From positions 1 to 64,000 of the forward strand of contig NZ_JBEPAK010000002.1 in assembly GCF_040298565.1 (NCBI RefSeq): a DNA stretch of 64,000 nucleotides. The letters run 5' to 3'. Source of the DNA: Kitasatospora sp040298565 (GTDB lineage: Bacteria > Actinomycetota > Actinomycetes > Streptomycetales > Streptomycetaceae). The position numbers were made by a program, and so were the translations under genes. Below the pieces are notes generated by a model. It worked only from the letters and a program-made list of their open reading frames with translations. It did not search any database and was not told where the DNA came from. Below are positions 1 to 7,218 of this stretch, piece by piece (position 1 is the stretch's first letter; every line of letters begins with the position of its first letter).

Positions 1-129
1 GGCCGGTTCCGGCCGGCGTCGCCGGGGCGGTGCCGGGGCCGTCGTTCTTTTGTGTGGCAAACCCGGGCATCCCGTACCCCGTGAGTGGGGGAGGGCCCGT
101 GCGCGCTTCTTCCGAGTGGCCGCGCACTG

Positions 130-158
130 TTAGAGTCCGTGGAGTTCCCTTGTAGGCT
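130..158 (+). promoter_or_regulatory. Possible secY promoter
   Basis: TTAGAG at 130-135 and TAGGCT at 153-158 are 17 bases apart. The -10 fits the streptomycete housekeeping form but the -35 is poor. A second TAGGCT lies at 164-169. The position, about 100 bases before secY, is reasonable for an internal promoter in the ribosomal-protein cluster. Weak call. Confidence 0.3.
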
Positions 159-262
159 GCGCGTAGGCTCGCCTGTGCCGTCTGTACGGGAGCCCGAACC
201 GCAAACTCCCCATTCAGGACCGACCCTCCCGCCGACGACGCGCGGGAGGCGCAGGAGGCACC

Positions 263-1573
263 GTGCTCAGTGCGTTCGCGCGGGCGTTCCAGACGCCCGA
301 CCTGCGCAAGAAGCTGCTGTTCACGCTGGGCATCATGGTGCTGTTCCGGCTGGGCTCGCACATTCCCATCCCGGGCGTGAGTTTCACGGCCGTCAACGAG
401 TGTGTGAAGGACACCCGGAACAACGGCCTGTTCGGGCTCGTCAACCTGTTCAGCGGTGGCGCGCTCCTCCAGCTGACGATCTTCGCGCTCGGCATCATGC
501 CGTACATCACCGCGAGCATCATCCTCCAGCTCCTCACCGTCGTGATCCCGCGACTGGAGGCCCTGAAGAAGGAGGGGCAGGCCGGTACGGCGAAGATCAC
601 CCAGTACACCCGCTACCTGACCATCGCGCTCGCCGTGCTCCAGGGCACCGGCATCGTGGCGACGGCCTCCAGCGGTGCGCTGTTCTCGGGTTGCCCGCTG
701 GCGAACCAGATCGTGCCCGACACGTCGGTGTTCCGGATCGCCGTCATGGTCATCACGATGACCGCCGGCACCACCGTCATCATGTGGCTGGGCGAGCTGA
801 TCACCGACCGCGGCATCGGCAACGGCATGTCGCTGCTGATCTTCACCTCGATCGCCGCGCAGTTCCCGACCTCGATGTGGGCCATCAAGCAGTCCGGCAC
901 CATCGGCGGCGGCTGGGTCGAGTTCCTCTCCGTCATCGCGGTCGGCATCATCGTCGTGATGCTGGTCATCTTCGTCGAGCAGGCCCAGCGCCGGATCCCG
1001 GTCCAGTACGCGAAGCGCATGATCGGCCGCCGGGCGTTCGGCGGCACCTCGACGTACATCCCGCTCAAGGTGAACCAGGCCGGTGTCATCCCGGTCATCT
1101 TCGCCTCGTCGCTGCTGTACATCCCGGCCCTCGTGGTCCAGCTCACCAACAGCCAGGCCGGCTGGGCGGTGTGGATCAAGCAGAACTTCGTCAAGGGCGA
1201 CCACCCGATCTACATGGCGACGTACTTCCTGCTGATCGTCTTCTTCGCCTTCTTCTACGTCGCCATCTCCTTCAACCCCGAAGAAGTTGCCGACAACATG
1301 AAGAAGTATGGTGGCTTCATCCCGGGCATCCGGGCCGGCCGGCCGACGGCCGAGTACCTGAACTACGTGCTGACCCGAATCACGTGGCCGGGTTCGCTCT
1401 ACCTGGGCCTGATCGCGTTGATCCCGATGATCGCCCTGGTCGCCTTCGGACAGCAGACCAACTTCCCGTTCGGCGGCACCAGCGTTCTCATCGTCGTCGG
1501 CGTCGGACTCGAAACTGTGAAGCAGATCGAGAGCCAGCTCCAGCAGCGCAATTACGAAGGGTTCCTCCGCTGA
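263..1573 (+). CDS. secY: Preprotein translocase subunit SecY
   Basis: The protein (436 aa) is the central channel subunit of the SecYEG translocon in the cytoplasmic membrane, through which unfolded precursors pass. The usual ten hydrophobic segments can be traced, starting at about residue 18 after a short cytoplasmic N-terminus. The plug-proximal stretch and the large basic cytoplasmic loops (about residues 235-260 and 340-365) are as expected for the family. The GTG start at 263 follows an AGGAGG at 253-258. The stop codon shares its last base with the adk start (TGATG), so the two genes are translationally coupled, the standard secY-adk arrangement. Confidence 0.97.
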   Translation: MLSAFARAFQTPDLRKKLLFTLGIMVLFRLGSHIPIPGVSFTAVNECVKDTRNNGLFGLVNLFSGGALLQLTIFALGIMPYITASIILQLLTVVIPRLEALKKEGQAGTAKITQYTRYLTIALAVLQGTGIVATASSGALFSGCPLANQIVPDTSVFRIAVMVITMTAGTTVIMWLGELITDRGIGNGMSLLIFTSIAAQFPTSMWAIKQSGTIGGGWVEFLSVIAVGIIVVMLVIFVEQAQRRIPVQYAKRMIGRRAFGGTSTYIPLKVNQAGVIPVIFASSLLYIPALVVQLTNSQAGWAVWIKQNFVKGDHPIYMATYFLLIVFFAFFYVAISFNPEEVADNMKKYGGFIPGIRAGRPTAEYLNYVLTRITWPGSLYLGLIALIPMIALVAFGQQTNFPFGGTSVLIVVGVGLETVKQIESQLQQRNYEGFLR

Positions 1574-2226
1574 TGCGTATCGTCCTCGTTGGTCCTCCCG
1601 GGGCCGGGAAGGGTACTCAGGCGCACTTGCTCGCCGCGACCCTGTCCATCCCCCACATCTCCACCGGCAACCTGTTCCGTACGAACATCAGCCAGGGCAC
1701 CCCGCTGGGGCTCGAGGCGAAGTCGTACATCGACAGCGGCCGTCTGGTGCCGGACGTGGTGACGATCGGGATGGCCAAGGACCGCATGCTCCAGGAGGAC
1801 GCCGCCAACGGCTTCCTGCTGGACGGCTTCCCGCGCAACCTGGGCCAGGCCGAGGCGCTCGACGAGTTCCTCGCCGAGCAGGGCATCAAGCTGGACGGGG
1901 TGCTGGACCTGGAGGTCCCCGAGGACGAGGTCGTCAAGCGGATCGCGGGCCGTCGCCTGTGCCGCAAGAACGACACCCATGTCTTCCACGTCGCCTACAA
2001 CCCGCCGAAGGTCGAGGGCGTCTGCGACGAGTGCGGCGGCGAGCTGTACCAGCGCTCGGACGACACCGAGGAGGCCGTGCGGGTCCGGCTGGAGGAGTAC
2101 CACTCCAAGACCGAGCCGATCATCGGTTACTACAAGGAGCAGGGCCTCCTGGTGACCATCCCGGCGCTCGGCAAGGTGGACGAGGTCACCCAGCGCGCGA
2201 TCGAGGCGCTCAAGCAGGACCGCTGA
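1573..2226 (+). CDS. adk: Adenylate kinase
   Basis: This enzyme converts ATP and AMP into two ADP in the cytoplasm and is essential for nucleotide homeostasis. The 217-aa protein opens with the P-loop GPPGAGKGTQ at about residues 7-16 and carries the NMP-binding STGNLFR segment. Its long-form LID domain (about residues 125-160) has three cysteines, one in RRLCRKN and two in CDECGG, as in actinobacterial forms with a metal-binding or metal-derived lid. The start overlaps the secY stop by one base and no separate ribosome site is needed. A strong hairpin follows the gene, so secY-adk appears to be a transcriptional end point. Confidence 0.97.
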   Translation: MRIVLVGPPGAGKGTQAHLLAATLSIPHISTGNLFRTNISQGTPLGLEAKSYIDSGRLVPDVVTIGMAKDRMLQEDAANGFLLDGFPRNLGQAEALDEFLAEQGIKLDGVLDLEVPEDEVVKRIAGRRLCRKNDTHVFHVAYNPPKVEGVCDECGGELYQRSDDTEEAVRVRLEEYHSKTEPIIGYYKEQGLLVTIPALGKVDEVTQRAIEALKQDR

Positions 2227-2252
2227 GCCTCTCGGCGGAGTACGCGTCGAAC

Positions 2253-2285
2253 GGCCGGGTCGCCCGTGGAGCGGGCGGCCCGGCC
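2253..2285 (+). terminator. Hairpin after adk
   Basis: Arms GGCCGGGTCGCCCG (2253-2266) and GCGGGCGGCCCGGCC (2271-2285) pair with one G-U wobble around a TGGA loop and are followed by GTTTC. It fits an actinobacterial terminator or attenuator between adk and map. Confidence 0.65.
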
Positions 2286-2340
2286 GTTTCGGCGTCGTAC
2301 GGTGGTAGCAGTGGAATCCGGACTTGGAAGGCGTGACCTG

Positions 2341-3180
2341 ATGGTGGAGATCAAGACCCCCGAGCAGATCGCGAAGATGCGAGCGGCCGGGCTGGTCGTC
2401 GCCGAGGCGCTCAAGGCCTGCCGCGAGGCAGTCGCCCCCGGGGTGACCACCCAGGAGCTCAACGACATCGCGGACAAGGTCATCACCGACCACGGTGCCA
2501 CCTCGAACTTCCGCGCCCACCACGGAGGCCTGTGGTTCCCCGGCGTGATCTGCGCCTCGGTGAACAACGAGGTCGTGCACGGCATCCCCGGTGACCGGGT
2601 GCTGCAGGAGGGCGACATCATCTCGATCGACTGCGGCGCGATCCTGGACGGCTGGCACGGCGACGCGGCGATCACCGTCCCGGTCGGCGAGGTCCGCCCC
2701 GAGGTGGAGATGCTGAGCCGGGTGACCGAGGGCTCGATGTGGGCCGGCATCGCCCAGATGAAGAAGAACAACCGCCTGGTCGACGTCTCCAAGGCGATCG
2801 AGGGGTACATCCGCCGCCAGCCGCTGCCGCCCAAGGGCAAGTGGGGCATCACCGAGGGCTACGGCGGCCACGGCATCGGCACCGCGATGCACATGGAGCC
2901 GCACGTGCTCAACTACGTCGAGCGCGGCCGCGGCAAGGGCCCGAAGCTGGTCCCCGGCACCGTGCTGGCGATCGAGCCGATGGTCTCGCTGGGCACCCCG
3001 CACACCACCGTGCTGGACGACGAGTGGACGGTCGTCACCAACGACGGCACCTGGGCCTCGCACTGGGAGCACTCGGTGGCCGTGACCGAGCAGGGCCCGC
3101 TGGTGCTGACCGCCTTCGACGGCGGCAAGGCCGCGCTCGCCCAGCTGGGCGTCACCGCGGCTCCGGACCCGCTGGCGTAG
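2341..3180 (+). CDS. map: Methionine aminopeptidase, type I
   Basis: It removes the initiator methionine from nascent proteins after deformylation. The 279-aa protein has the pita-bread-fold metal ligands in order: Asp in SIDCGAIL and Asp in WHGDAAIT, His in GHGIG, Glu in IEPM and a late Glu in the WEHSVAVTE segment. The HGG motif with His that contacts substrate is near residue 60. I chose ATG 2341, with GGAAGG about 12 bases upstream; an upstream in-frame ATG at 2266 lies inside the terminator-like hairpin and is unlikely. It follows adk in the classic secY-adk-map order. Confidence 0.95.
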   Translation: MVEIKTPEQIAKMRAAGLVVAEALKACREAVAPGVTTQELNDIADKVITDHGATSNFRAHHGGLWFPGVICASVNNEVVHGIPGDRVLQEGDIISIDCGAILDGWHGDAAITVPVGEVRPEVEMLSRVTEGSMWAGIAQMKKNNRLVDVSKAIEGYIRRQPLPPKGKWGITEGYGGHGIGTAMHMEPHVLNYVERGRGKGPKLVPGTVLAIEPMVSLGTPHTTVLDDEWTVVTNDGTWASHWEHSVAVTEQGPLVLTAFDGGKAALAQLGVTAAPDPLA

Positions 3181-3219
3181 TCACGGCGGCGCCGACCGGC
3201 GCGCCTGACGAGGGATCAG

Positions 3220-3256
3220 GGCCCTGGAGGTTTGGACCTCCGGGGCCTTTGTCCTA
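3220..3256 (+). terminator. Terminator after map
   Basis: Arms GGCCCTGGAGGT (3220-3231) and ACCTCCGGGGCC (3236-3247) form a 12-bp stem with one G-U pair and a TTGG loop. It is followed by TTTGTCCTATTTTTA, an unusually T-rich tail for this genome, so this is a convincing intrinsic terminator. Confidence 0.85.
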
Positions 3257-3311
3257 TTTTTATCGGCTGGCAGTGGCAGCGAACGGCTTACGAGCGAGCA
3301 GGAGAGAGCAC

Positions 3312-3737
3312 GTGCTCAAGGGATTCCGCGACTTCATGATGCGCGGCAACGTCGTCGACATGGCGGTCGGCGTGGTGATCGGTGCCGCGTTCACGGCCGT
3401 GGTGACCGGCTTCGTGTCCGCCTTCCTCACGCCGCTGGTCGGCGTGGTGGTCGGCGCGGCCGGCGACTTCAGCTCGTACCGGGCGACGGTCGCCGGGGTG
3501 ACCTTCCCGTACGGCCAGTTCCTGAACGTGGTGATCGCCTTCGTGATGACCGCCGCGGTGCTGTACTTCTGCGTCGTGCTGCCGATCACCAAGGCCACCG
3601 AGCGCTACCTGCCGAAGAAGCCCAAGGCCCCCAAGCGCCCCTGCCCCGAGTGCCTCACCGAGATACCGGTGGCCGCCCGCCGCTGCGCGGCGTGCACCGC
3701 CCACGTCGAGCCGCTGGCCGCGCCCACCGCGTCCTGA
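3312..3737 (+). CDS. mscL: Large-conductance mechanosensitive channel MscL
   Basis: The protein (141 aa) forms a pentameric stretch-gated pore that releases osmolytes during hypo-osmotic shock. It starts with the amphipathic N-terminal helix (GFRDFMMRGNVVDMAVGVVIG), then TM1 at about 15-48, a short extracellular loop, and TM2 at about 70-92. The C-terminal tail carries a zinc-ribbon-like CPEC...CAAC pair (C111, C114, C125, C128), a form seen in actinobacterial MscL proteins. The GTG start at 3312 has AGGAG about ten bases upstream. The gene stands alone between a map terminator and the infA promoter; its position inside the ribosomal block is discussed as a finding. Confidence 0.95.
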   Translation: MLKGFRDFMMRGNVVDMAVGVVIGAAFTAVVTGFVSAFLTPLVGVVVGAAGDFSSYRATVAGVTFPYGQFLNVVIAFVMTAAVLYFCVVLPITKATERYLPKKPKAPKRPCPECLTEIPVAARRCAACTAHVEPLAAPTAS

Positions 3738-3776
3738 CCTGCCGGTGTGACGGGCGCCGCCTCCCGGGCCCCGGTT

Positions 3777-3805
3777 TTGGAGCACCGGACGCGCTGGCGT
3801 AGGAT
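3777..3805 (+). promoter_or_regulatory. infA promoter
   Basis: TTGGAG at 3777-3782 and TAGGAT at 3800-3805 are separated by 17 bases, a good match to the housekeeping (HrdB) consensus. It would give a 5' leader of about 118 bases containing a small CGTGC/GCACG hairpin at 3827-3840. Confidence 0.65.
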
Positions 3806-3929
3806 GGACCGTCGGCTCACTCGTAGCGTGCTTCAGCACGCCCTCTTCCCCTCGGGGCTGGGGTGAACCCAGGTTCGCACGAGCGTTCCGCATACGGTAG
3901 CCGGTCCCGGAAGGTGGATCTCGCAGTTC

Positions 3930-4151
3930 ATGGCTAAGAAGCAAGGCGCCATTGAGATCGAGGGCACCGTGATCGAGTCTCTTCCGAACGCGATGTTCAA
4001 GGTCGAGCTGCAGAACGGTCACAAGGTCCTCGCGCACATCAGTGGCAAGATGCGCATGCACTACATCCGCATCCTGCCGGACGACCGGGTCGTCGTGGAG
4101 CTCAGCCCCTACGACCTCACGCGCGGCCGGATCGTCTACCGCTACAAGTAA
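3930..4151 (+). CDS. infA: Translation initiation factor IF-1
   Basis: This 73-aa S1/OB-fold protein binds the ribosomal A site during initiation. The sequence is complete and typical: MAKKQGAIEIEGTV start, the FKVELQNGH strand, the HISGKMRMHYIRI basic stretch and the terminal GRIVYRYK. The ATG at 3930 is preceded by GGAAGG about 17 bases upstream. It heads the infA-rpmJ-rpsM-rpsK-rpoA-rplQ run and has its own recognisable promoter. Confidence 0.98.
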   Translation: MAKKQGAIEIEGTVIESLPNAMFKVELQNGHKVLAHISGKMRMHYIRILPDDRVVVELSPYDLTRGRIVYRYK

Positions 4152-4183
4152 GAACGTCAGATCTAGACCCGGAGAACCTGAAC

Positions 4184-4297
4184 ATGAAGGTCAAGCCGAG
4201 CGTCAAGAAGATCTGCGACAAGTGCAAGGTGATCCGCCGCCACGGCCGGGTCATGGTGATCTGCGACAACCTGCGCCACAAGCAGCGCCAGGGCTGA
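4184..4297 (+). CDS. rpmJ: 50S ribosomal protein L36, zinc form
   Basis: A 37-aa basic protein of the large subunit. The four zinc ligands C11, C14, C27 and H32 are intact, so this is the zinc-binding (C+) paralogue rather than the cysteine-free type induced under zinc starvation. The ATG at 4184 has a GGAGAA site ten bases upstream. It lies 32 bases after infA. Confidence 0.97.
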   Translation: MKVKPSVKKICDKCKVIRRHGRVMVICDNLRHKQRQG

Positions 4298-4361
4298 TCT
4301 CTCCCCAGCATTTCTCGTAGTACTTCGCGCGACGCGAAAACGTCATAAGCGGGCTACCCGA

Positions 4362-4407
4362 TCCGTTCCGCGACGAACGGACTGCCACCCCCGGTCAGAG
4401 GCCGGGG
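4362..4407 (+). promoter_or_regulatory. Structured leader before rpsM
   Basis: The 176-base rpmJ-rpsM gap holds two small perfect hairpins: TCCGTTC/GAACGGA at 4362-4381 and CCCCGG/CCGGGG at 4389-4407. The gap is much longer than others in the cluster. It could be an mRNA regulatory element for rpsM-rpsK; no known class is recognised. Confidence 0.4.
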
Positions 4408-4473
4408 CTCCCTCACCGTGAGGTGTCGGAGTAGGTAGCGCGCAAGACCTCTGAAGAACCACAGGAGCCTTGA

Positions 4474-4854
4474 ATGGCACGCCTCGCCGGCGTTGATCTC
4501 CCCCGTGAGAAGCGGATCGAGATCGCCCTCACCTACGTGTACGGCATCGGCCGTACCCGCGCCCAGCAGACCCTGGCCGAGACCGGTGTCAACCCGGATG
4601 TCCGCGTTCGCGACATCTCCGAGGAAGACCTCGTCAAGCTGAGCCAGTACATCGACGCCAACTACACGGTCGAGGGTGACCTCCGCCGTGAGGTGGCCGC
4701 CGACATCCGCCGCAAGGTCGAGATCGGCTGCTACGAGGGTCTGCGTCACCGCCGCGGCCTGCCGGTCCGCGGTCAGCGCACCCACACCAACGCGCGTACC
4801 CGCAAGGGCCCGCGTCGCGCGATCGCCGGTAAGAAGAAGCCGGGCAAGAAGTAG
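4474..4854 (+). CDS. rpsM: 30S ribosomal protein S13
   Basis: S13 sits in the head of the small subunit and bridges to the large subunit. The 126-aa product has the helix-two-turns-helix region near GIGRTRA (residues 24-30) and the basic tail GPRRAIAGKKKPGKK that reaches the P-site tRNA. The ATG at 4474 follows AGGAGCC. rpsK follows after a 72-base gap. No rpsD gene follows rpsK; streptomycetes keep it elsewhere. Confidence 0.98.
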   Translation: MARLAGVDLPREKRIEIALTYVYGIGRTRAQQTLAETGVNPDVRVRDISEEDLVKLSQYIDANYTVEGDLRREVAADIRRKVEIGCYEGLRHRRGLPVRGQRTHTNARTRKGPRRAIAGKKKPGKK

Positions 4855-4926
4855 TCCGTCCCGTCACCGGACATCCCTCCGGCCCGCGGGTCAGCGGACC
4901 GACCACCTCAGTAGGAGAACAGACTT

Positions 4927-5334
4927 ATGCCCCCCAAGGGTCGTCAGGCTGCCGGCGCGAAGAAGATCCGCCGCAAGGAAAAGAAGAACGTCGCTCACGG
5001 CCACGCGCACATCAAGAGCACGTTCAACAACACCATCGTTTCGATCACCGACCCCTCGGGCAACGTGATCTCCTGGGCCTCCGCCGGCCACGTCGGCTTC
5101 AAGGGCTCGCGCAAGTCCACCCCGTTCGCCGCGCAGATGGCCGCCGAGGCCGCTGCCCGTCGCGCGCAGGAGCACGGCATGCGCAAGGTCGACGTCTTCG
5201 TGAAGGGTCCGGGCTCCGGCCGCGAGACCGCGATCCGCTCGCTCCAGGCCACCGGCCTGGAGGTCGGCTCGATCCAGGACGTCACCCCCACCCCGCACAA
5301 CGGCTGCCGTCCGCCGAAGCGCCGCCGCGTCTGA
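4927..5334 (+). CDS. rpsK: 30S ribosomal protein S11
   Basis: S11 lies on the platform of the small subunit and helps hold mRNA at the E site. The 135-aa protein shows the conserved HIKSTFNNTIVSITD strand region, the GPGSGRETAIRSLQA segment and the terminal HNGCRPPKRRRV motif. The start ATG at 4927 follows AGGAGAAC. The gene is separated from rpoA by 145 bases that contain a long inverted repeat. Confidence 0.98.
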   Translation: MPPKGRQAAGAKKIRRKEKKNVAHGHAHIKSTFNNTIVSITDPSGNVISWASAGHVGFKGSRKSTPFAAQMAAEAAARRAQEHGMRKVDVFVKGPGSGRETAIRSLQATGLEVGSIQDVTPTPHNGCRPPKRRRV

Positions 5335-5372
5335 CCCAGCGCCTTCGGGCGTGCGGGTAACGCGTCACACCT

Positions 5373-5422
5373 CGTACGGGCTCCCACGTAGTGATTCGTC
5401 GCTGCTCGCGGGAGCCCGTACG
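5373..5422 (+). promoter_or_regulatory. Long inverted repeat in the rpoA leader
   Basis: CGTACGGGCTCCC (5373-5385) and GGGAGCCCGTACG (5410-5422) are a perfect 13-bp inverted repeat with a 24-base loop, 58 bases before rpoA. With no T-tract it resembles a processing site, attenuator or protein-binding element more than a simple terminator. The same arm sequence recurs before rplQ. Confidence 0.6.
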
Positions 5423-5479
5423 CTTGGTCCTGTCGGCATCAAATAGTGGGTGCCGAAGACAACTGGAGGAACATCCCCC

Positions 5480-6502
5480 ATGCTTATCGCTCAGCGTCCG
5501 TCGCTGACCGAAGAGGTCGTCGACGAGTTCCGCTCGCGGTTCGTGATCGAGCCGCTGGAGCCGGGCTTCGGCTACACCCTCGGCAACTCCCTGCGCCGCA
5601 CGCTCCTGTCGTCGATCCCGGGTGCCGCTGTCACCAGCATCCGCATCGACGGCGTCCTGCACGAGTTCACCACCGTGCCGGGCGTCAAGGAGGACGTGAC
5701 CGACCTCATCCTCAACATCAAGCAGCTGGTCGTCTCCTCGGAGCACGACGAGCCGGTCGTGATGTACCTGCGCAAGCAGGGCCCGGGTGTCGTCACCGCC
5801 GCCGACATCGCCCCGCCGGCGGGTGTCGAGGTGCACAACCCGGAGCTGGTCCTCGCCACCCTGAACGGCAAGGGCAAGCTGGAGATGGAGCTGACCGTCG
5901 AGCGCGGTCGCGGCTACGTCTCCGCCGTCCAGAACAAGGCCTCCGGCCAGGAGATCGGCCGCATCCCGGTCGACTCGATCTACAGCCCCGTGCTGAAGGT
6001 CACCTACAAGGTCGAGGCCACCCGTGTCGAGCAGCGGACCGACTTCGACAAGCTGATCGTCGACGTCGAGACCAAGCCCGCCATGCGTCCGCGCGACGCC
6101 ATGGCCTCGGCCGGCAAGACCCTGGTGGAGCTGTTCGGCCTCGCCCGCGAGCTGAACATCGACGCCGAGGGCATCGACATGGGCCCGTCCCCGACGGACG
6201 CCGCCCTGGCCGCCGACCTGGCGCTGCCGATCGAGGAGCTGGAGCTCACCGTCCGCTCCTACAACTGCCTCAAGCGCGAGGGCATCCACACCGTGGGTGA
6301 GCTCGTCGCCCGCTCCGAGGCCGACCTGCTCGACATCCGCAACTTCGGTGCGAAGTCGATCGACGAGGTCAAGGCGAAGCTGGCCGGCATGGGCCTGGCC
6401 CTCAAGGACAGCCCGCCCGGGTTCGACCCGACCGCCGCCGCCGACGCCTTCGGCGCCGACGACCTCGACGACTCGCACTTCGCCGAGACCGAGCAGTACT
6501 GA
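5480..6502 (+). CDS. rpoA: RNA polymerase subunit alpha
   Basis: Alpha dimerises to nucleate RNA polymerase assembly and its C-terminal domain binds UP elements and activators. The 340-aa length is the streptomycete norm. The N-terminal domain runs from the MLIAQRPS start to about residue 230 with the GYTLGNSLRRTLL dimerisation helix. After an acidic linker, the C-terminal domain (about 250-315) has the NCLKREGI and DIRNFGAKSIDEVK helices, followed by an acidic tail. ATG 5480 is preceded by GGAGG; an in-frame GTG at 5450 is upstream of that ribosome site and is rejected. Confidence 0.98.
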   Translation: MLIAQRPSLTEEVVDEFRSRFVIEPLEPGFGYTLGNSLRRTLLSSIPGAAVTSIRIDGVLHEFTTVPGVKEDVTDLILNIKQLVVSSEHDEPVVMYLRKQGPGVVTAADIAPPAGVEVHNPELVLATLNGKGKLEMELTVERGRGYVSAVQNKASGQEIGRIPVDSIYSPVLKVTYKVEATRVEQRTDFDKLIVDVETKPAMRPRDAMASAGKTLVELFGLARELNIDAEGIDMGPSPTDAALAADLALPIEELELTVRSYNCLKREGIHTVGELVARSEADLLDIRNFGAKSIDEVKAKLAGMGLALKDSPPGFDPTAAADAFGADDLDDSHFAETEQY

Positions 6503-6515
6503 GAGATTTGGCCGC

Positions 6516-6541
6516 GGGGGCGGTTCCACGGAGCCGCCCCC
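6516..6541 (+). terminator. Hairpin after rpoA
   Basis: GGGGGCGGTTCC and GGAGCCGCCCCC pair over 11-12 bp with one wobble, starting 14 bases after the rpoA stop. No T-tract follows. It may be a partial terminator or RNA processing stem. Confidence 0.5.
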
Positions 6542-6555
6542 GTCGTCATGAAAGC

Positions 6556-6578
6556 CGTACGGGCACCGTGCCCGTACG
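6556..6578 (+). promoter_or_regulatory. Hairpin in the rplQ leader
   Basis: Arms CGTACGGGCA (6556-6565) and TGCCCGTACG (6569-6578) are a perfect 10-bp inverted repeat with a CCG loop, 51 bases before rplQ. The CGTACGGGC arm is the same as in the rpoA leader. Confidence 0.55.
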
Positions 6579-6629
6579 CCCGCTGCGGTACCTGGTACGG
6601 CCGCAGTCGGAGATTCGAGGAGTAATTCC

Positions 6630-7127
6630 ATGCCGCGTCCCACCAAGGGTGCCCGTCTGGGCGGTGGCCCGCACCACGAGCCGCTGCTGCTCGCCGGTCT
6701 GGCCCGTGAGCTGTTCCAGTACGGCCGCATCACCACCACCGAGGCCAAGGCCCGCCGCCTGCGCCCGCTGGCGGAGAAGCTGATCACCAAGGCGAAGAAG
6801 GGCGACCTGCACAACCGTCGCCTGGTGCGCAAGACCATCACCGACGTCTCGGTGCTGCACACCCTCTTCACCGAGATCGCGCCGCGCTACGAGAACCGCC
6901 CGGGTGGCTACACCCGCATCACCAAGATCGGTCCCCGTCGTGGCGACAACGCCCCGATGGCCGTGATCGAGCTGGTCGAGGCGCTGACCGTCGCGCAGAC
7001 CGCCGTCGGCGAGGCCGAGGCCGCCACCAAGCGCGCCTCGAAGGAGGCTGCCGCCGAGAGCGCTGCCGCCGCCCCCAAGGCCGACGAGACCAAGGCCGAC
7101 GAGGCCGAGGCCGCCGAGCAGGCCTGA
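6630..7127 (+). CDS. rplQ: 50S ribosomal protein L17
   Basis: L17 is a large-subunit protein near the exit tunnel. The first 115 residues of this 165-aa protein are the family core (MPRPTKGARLGGGPHHE start, RITTTEAKARRLRP, GGYTRITKIGPRRGDNAPMA). The last 45 or so residues form an Ala/Glu/Lys-rich, low-complexity acidic extension common in high-GC actinobacteria. The start at 6630 follows GAGGAG. A strong terminator ends the infA-rplQ run. Confidence 0.97.
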   Translation: MPRPTKGARLGGGPHHEPLLLAGLARELFQYGRITTTEAKARRLRPLAEKLITKAKKGDLHNRRLVRKTITDVSVLHTLFTEIAPRYENRPGGYTRITKIGPRRGDNAPMAVIELVEALTVAQTAVGEAEAATKRASKEAAAESAAAAPKADETKADEAEAAEQA

Positions 7128-7144
7128 CACCTCTGGGTGTGTTG

Positions 7145-7193
7145 CGGGCCCGTTCTCCCAGCGATGGGGGAGCGGGCCCGTTCCCTTGTTCTT
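7145..7193 (+). terminator. Terminator after rplQ
   Basis: A 15-bp stem, CGGGCCCGTTCTCCC (7145-7159) against GGGGGAGCGGGCCCG (7166-7180), with two G-U pairs and an AGCGAT loop, is followed by TTCCCTTGTTCTT. This is a good intrinsic terminator for the ribosomal transcript and argues against a truA start upstream of it. Confidence 0.85.
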
Positions 7194-7218
7194 CGAGGTC
7201 CCGGGAGAAGAGAGACAC

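Noticed and set aside
85..1572. An open frame running into adk from upstream, which would make a much larger adenylate kinase.
   Set aside because: The upstream part is a +1-frame shadow of secY; the adk start overlapping the secY stop fits the family length.
4855..5479. A missing or displaced rpsD gene between rpsK and rpoA as a deletion.
   Set aside because: Streptomycetes normally keep rpsD elsewhere, so its absence here is expected.
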